6,972 bases of DNA from an uncultured Clostridia bacterium (lineage in GTDB: Bacteria; Bacillota; Clostridia; Oscillospirales; Butyricicoccaceae), in NCBI GenBank assembly GCA_945486175.1, contig CALYTA010000055.1, positions 1-6,972 on the forward strand. The letters are read 5' to 3'. Shown here piece by piece: positions 5,894 to 6,972 of this stretch (position 1 is the stretch's first letter; the number at the start of each line of letters is the position of its first letter). The translations under genes and the position numbers were made by a program. The notes beneath the pieces were generated by a model. It was not told the DNA's origin and made no database searches. It was given only the letters and a program-made list of their open reading frames with translations.

Positions 5894-6727
5894 ATGTCCG
5901 CACAAAGCTCCGCCCAGAGGGCGATTACCACAGCATTCAGCCGCAAAATCTGGAAACCTATCCGAAACGCAATCCGGGAATACGAGCTGATCCAGCCGGG
6001 CGACCGCATCGCCGTATGCATTTCCGGCGGCAAGGACTCCATGCTGCTCGCCTGCGCACTGACCATGCTGCAAAAAATATCTGACATTCCGTTCACACTC
6101 ATCGGGCTGTCCATGGATCCCGGCTACACGCCGGAGAGCCGCGCACAGATCGAACAGAATATACAGGCACTCGGACTGGACACACAGTGGTACAGCACCC
6201 GCCTGTTTGAGACGGTCAACCGCGAAACGGACAATCCCTGTTTCCTGTGTTCCCGCCTGCGGCGCGGCAGCCTGTATGAAAAGGCGCTGGAGCTGGGCTG
6301 CAACAAAATTGCGCTCGGACACCACTTTGACGATGTTGTTGAAACCACACTGCTTTCCATGCTGTATGGCGGGCAGGTACAGACCATGCTGCCCAAGCTG
6401 CACGCAAAAAATTATCCCGGCATGCAGGTCATCCGCCCGCTGTACCTCGTACGCGAACGCGATATCCTCGCATGGCGCGATGCCTGCGGCCTGACGTTCC
6501 TCGCCTGTTCGTGTGAATTTGCCGCCAAAGCCCGCCACGAAAACAGCCCGGAATCATCCAAACGCTATGAAGTCAAGCAGATCATTGCCCATCTGGAACA
6601 GGGCAACAGCCAGGTTGCAAAAAATATTTTCAATAGCGTGAAAAATGTCAACGTGGATGACATTCTCGGCTGGCACAAGGGTCCGGAACGGCATACCTTC
6701 CTGGATGAATACGACAAAACAGAATGA
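5894..6727 (+). CDS. TtcA-family PP-loop ATPase, probable tRNA thiolation enzyme
   Basis: The 277-residue cytoplasmic protein belongs to the TtcA/TtuA/CTU1 group, which activates a tRNA base with ATP and replaces its oxygen with sulfur using an iron-sulfur cluster. Visible motifs in order are the PP-loop ISGGKDS (43-49), the CxxC pair in NPCFLCSRLRRG (C116, C119), GHHFDDVVET (142-151), and LACSCEF (203-209), which supplies the third cluster cysteine (C205 or C207). This matches the 2+1 cysteine pattern of E. coli TtcA, which makes 2-thiocytidine at position 32. Firmicute relatives are often annotated only as TtcA family, and the base they modify cannot be read from sequence, so no symbol is given. 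The start at 5894 has GGGGAGG at 8 bases. It follows the rubredoxin fusion by 65 bp with its own promoter. Such clusters are oxygen-sensitive, and a nearby electron carrier may help, but that link is speculative. Confidence 0.88.
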   Translation: MSAQSSAQRAITTAFSRKIWKPIRNAIREYELIQPGDRIAVCISGGKDSMLLACALTMLQKISDIPFTLIGLSMDPGYTPESRAQIEQNIQALGLDTQWYSTRLFETVNRETDNPCFLCSRLRRGSLYEKALELGCNKIALGHHFDDVVETTLLSMLYGGQVQTMLPKLHAKNYPGMQVIRPLYLVRERDILAWRDACGLTFLACSCEFAAKARHENSPESSKRYEVKQIIAHLEQGNSQVAKNIFNSVKNVNVDDILGWHKGPERHTFLDEYDKTE

Positions 6728-6732
6728 GATGG

Positions 6733-6766
6733 AAAAGGACGCAGCCCGCAGGCCGCGTCCTTTTTT
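6733..6766 (+). terminator. Strong Rho-independent terminator of the TtcA-like gene, possibly bidirectional
   Basis: AAAAGGACGC (6733-6742) pairs with GCGTCCTTTT (6755-6764). After one A-C mismatch, GCC/GGC adds three inner pairs (6744-6746 with 6751-6753) around a CGCA loop, and the T-run continues to 6766. It sits 5 bases after the stop at 6727. Read on the minus strand the same stem ends in TTTTCC, so it could also stop the convergent gene that ends at 6808. The 41 bases between (6767-6807) show nothing else. Confidence 0.9.
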
Positions 6767-6807
6767 GGGGAAAATAATACTATGTCACAGGTATCAGGAG
6801 ACTCTTT

Positions 6808-6972
6808 TTATGCCGGAGTGCTCAGGCGCTGGACCGAGCCGTCCAGATTGGTCAGGGAATAGATGAAGATCGGGTCGACATGCTCGAACCAGTCGAGATG
6901 GTCGAGTGCAACGCAGCGGCACTTCTTCCAGGTGTGCGTCCTGGATGCATTGCTCATGGCATCGACCAGCTC
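6808..6972 (-). CDS. C-terminal end of an unrecognised protein (cut by window edge)
   Basis: A minus-strand frame is open from the window edge to a TAA at 6810-6808, giving 54 residues. It includes WKKCRCVALDHLDWFEHV (residues 15-32) and DPIFIYSLTNLDGSVQRL (33-50). The composition, with aromatic and charged residues, looks like a real folded protein, and the position facing a bidirectional terminator fits a convergent gene end. I do not recognise the family from this fragment. A CxC pair (C18, C20) is present but too little is visible to give it meaning. It has no shared promoter with its neighbours in view. Confidence 0.6.
   Translation of the reverse strand, partial: ELVDAMSNASRTHTWKKCRCVALDHLDWFEHVDPIFIYSLTNLDGSVQRLSTPA

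Noticed and set aside
5340..6538. Minus-strand open frames opposite the rubredoxin fusion and the TtcA-like gene (for example 5340-5873, 5855-6538)
   Set aside because: They oppose genes with clear motifs and ribosome sites, and their translations look like reverse-frame shadows.
6645..6866. Plus-strand 73-codon frame across the end of the TtcA-like gene
   Set aside because: It runs through the terminator at 6733-6766, starts inside another gene and has no protein-like pattern.

Overview
The window looks like a chromosomal stretch from an anaerobic, fairly GC-rich member of the Firmicutes (class Clostridia, perhaps Oscillospirales). The lineage is an inference. It rests on the gene set (DegV-type lipid-binding protein, flavin reductase-rubredoxin fusion, TtcA-like PP-loop protein, and an RND pump with no membrane-fusion or outer-membrane partner), on strong GGAGG-type ribosome binding sites and on consensus SigA-like promoters. 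No mobile element, tRNA, rRNA or CRISPR array was seen.

Left part, minus strand (1-4988): a two-gene operon runs right to left. It starts from a TTGACA-17-TATACT promoter at about 5050-5078 with a 14-bp perfect palindrome (5028-5041) at the expected transcription start. The first gene is a 1314-residue RND (AcrB/SwrC-like) efflux pump (4988-1044). The second is a TetR-family regulator (1051-446), whose start codon overlaps the pump's stop by 8 bp. The arrangement is that of a self-regulated efflux operon. Beyond it on the same strand lies the N-terminal part of a degV gene (321 to the window edge) with its own promoter.

Middle, plus strand (5202-6727): a flavin reductase fused to a loop-shortened rubredoxin domain is transcribed divergently from the pump. 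It is followed by a TtcA-family PP-loop sulfurtransferase-like gene. The 65-bp gap between them packs a promoter, a terminator-like hairpin and the second gene's Shine-Dalgarno sequence into one overlapping element. A strong hairpin terminator (6733-6766) closes the TtcA-like gene.

Right edge, minus strand (6972-6808): the last 54 codons of a convergent gene that I do not recognise.

The two most interesting items are the pump and the hrb-ttcA gap. The pump carries a roughly 300-residue insertion, built like a long antiparallel helical hairpin with a small tip domain, at the place where AcrB's docking domain begins. The gap holds a composite regulatory element. The rest is ordinary housekeeping or accessory content for this group.
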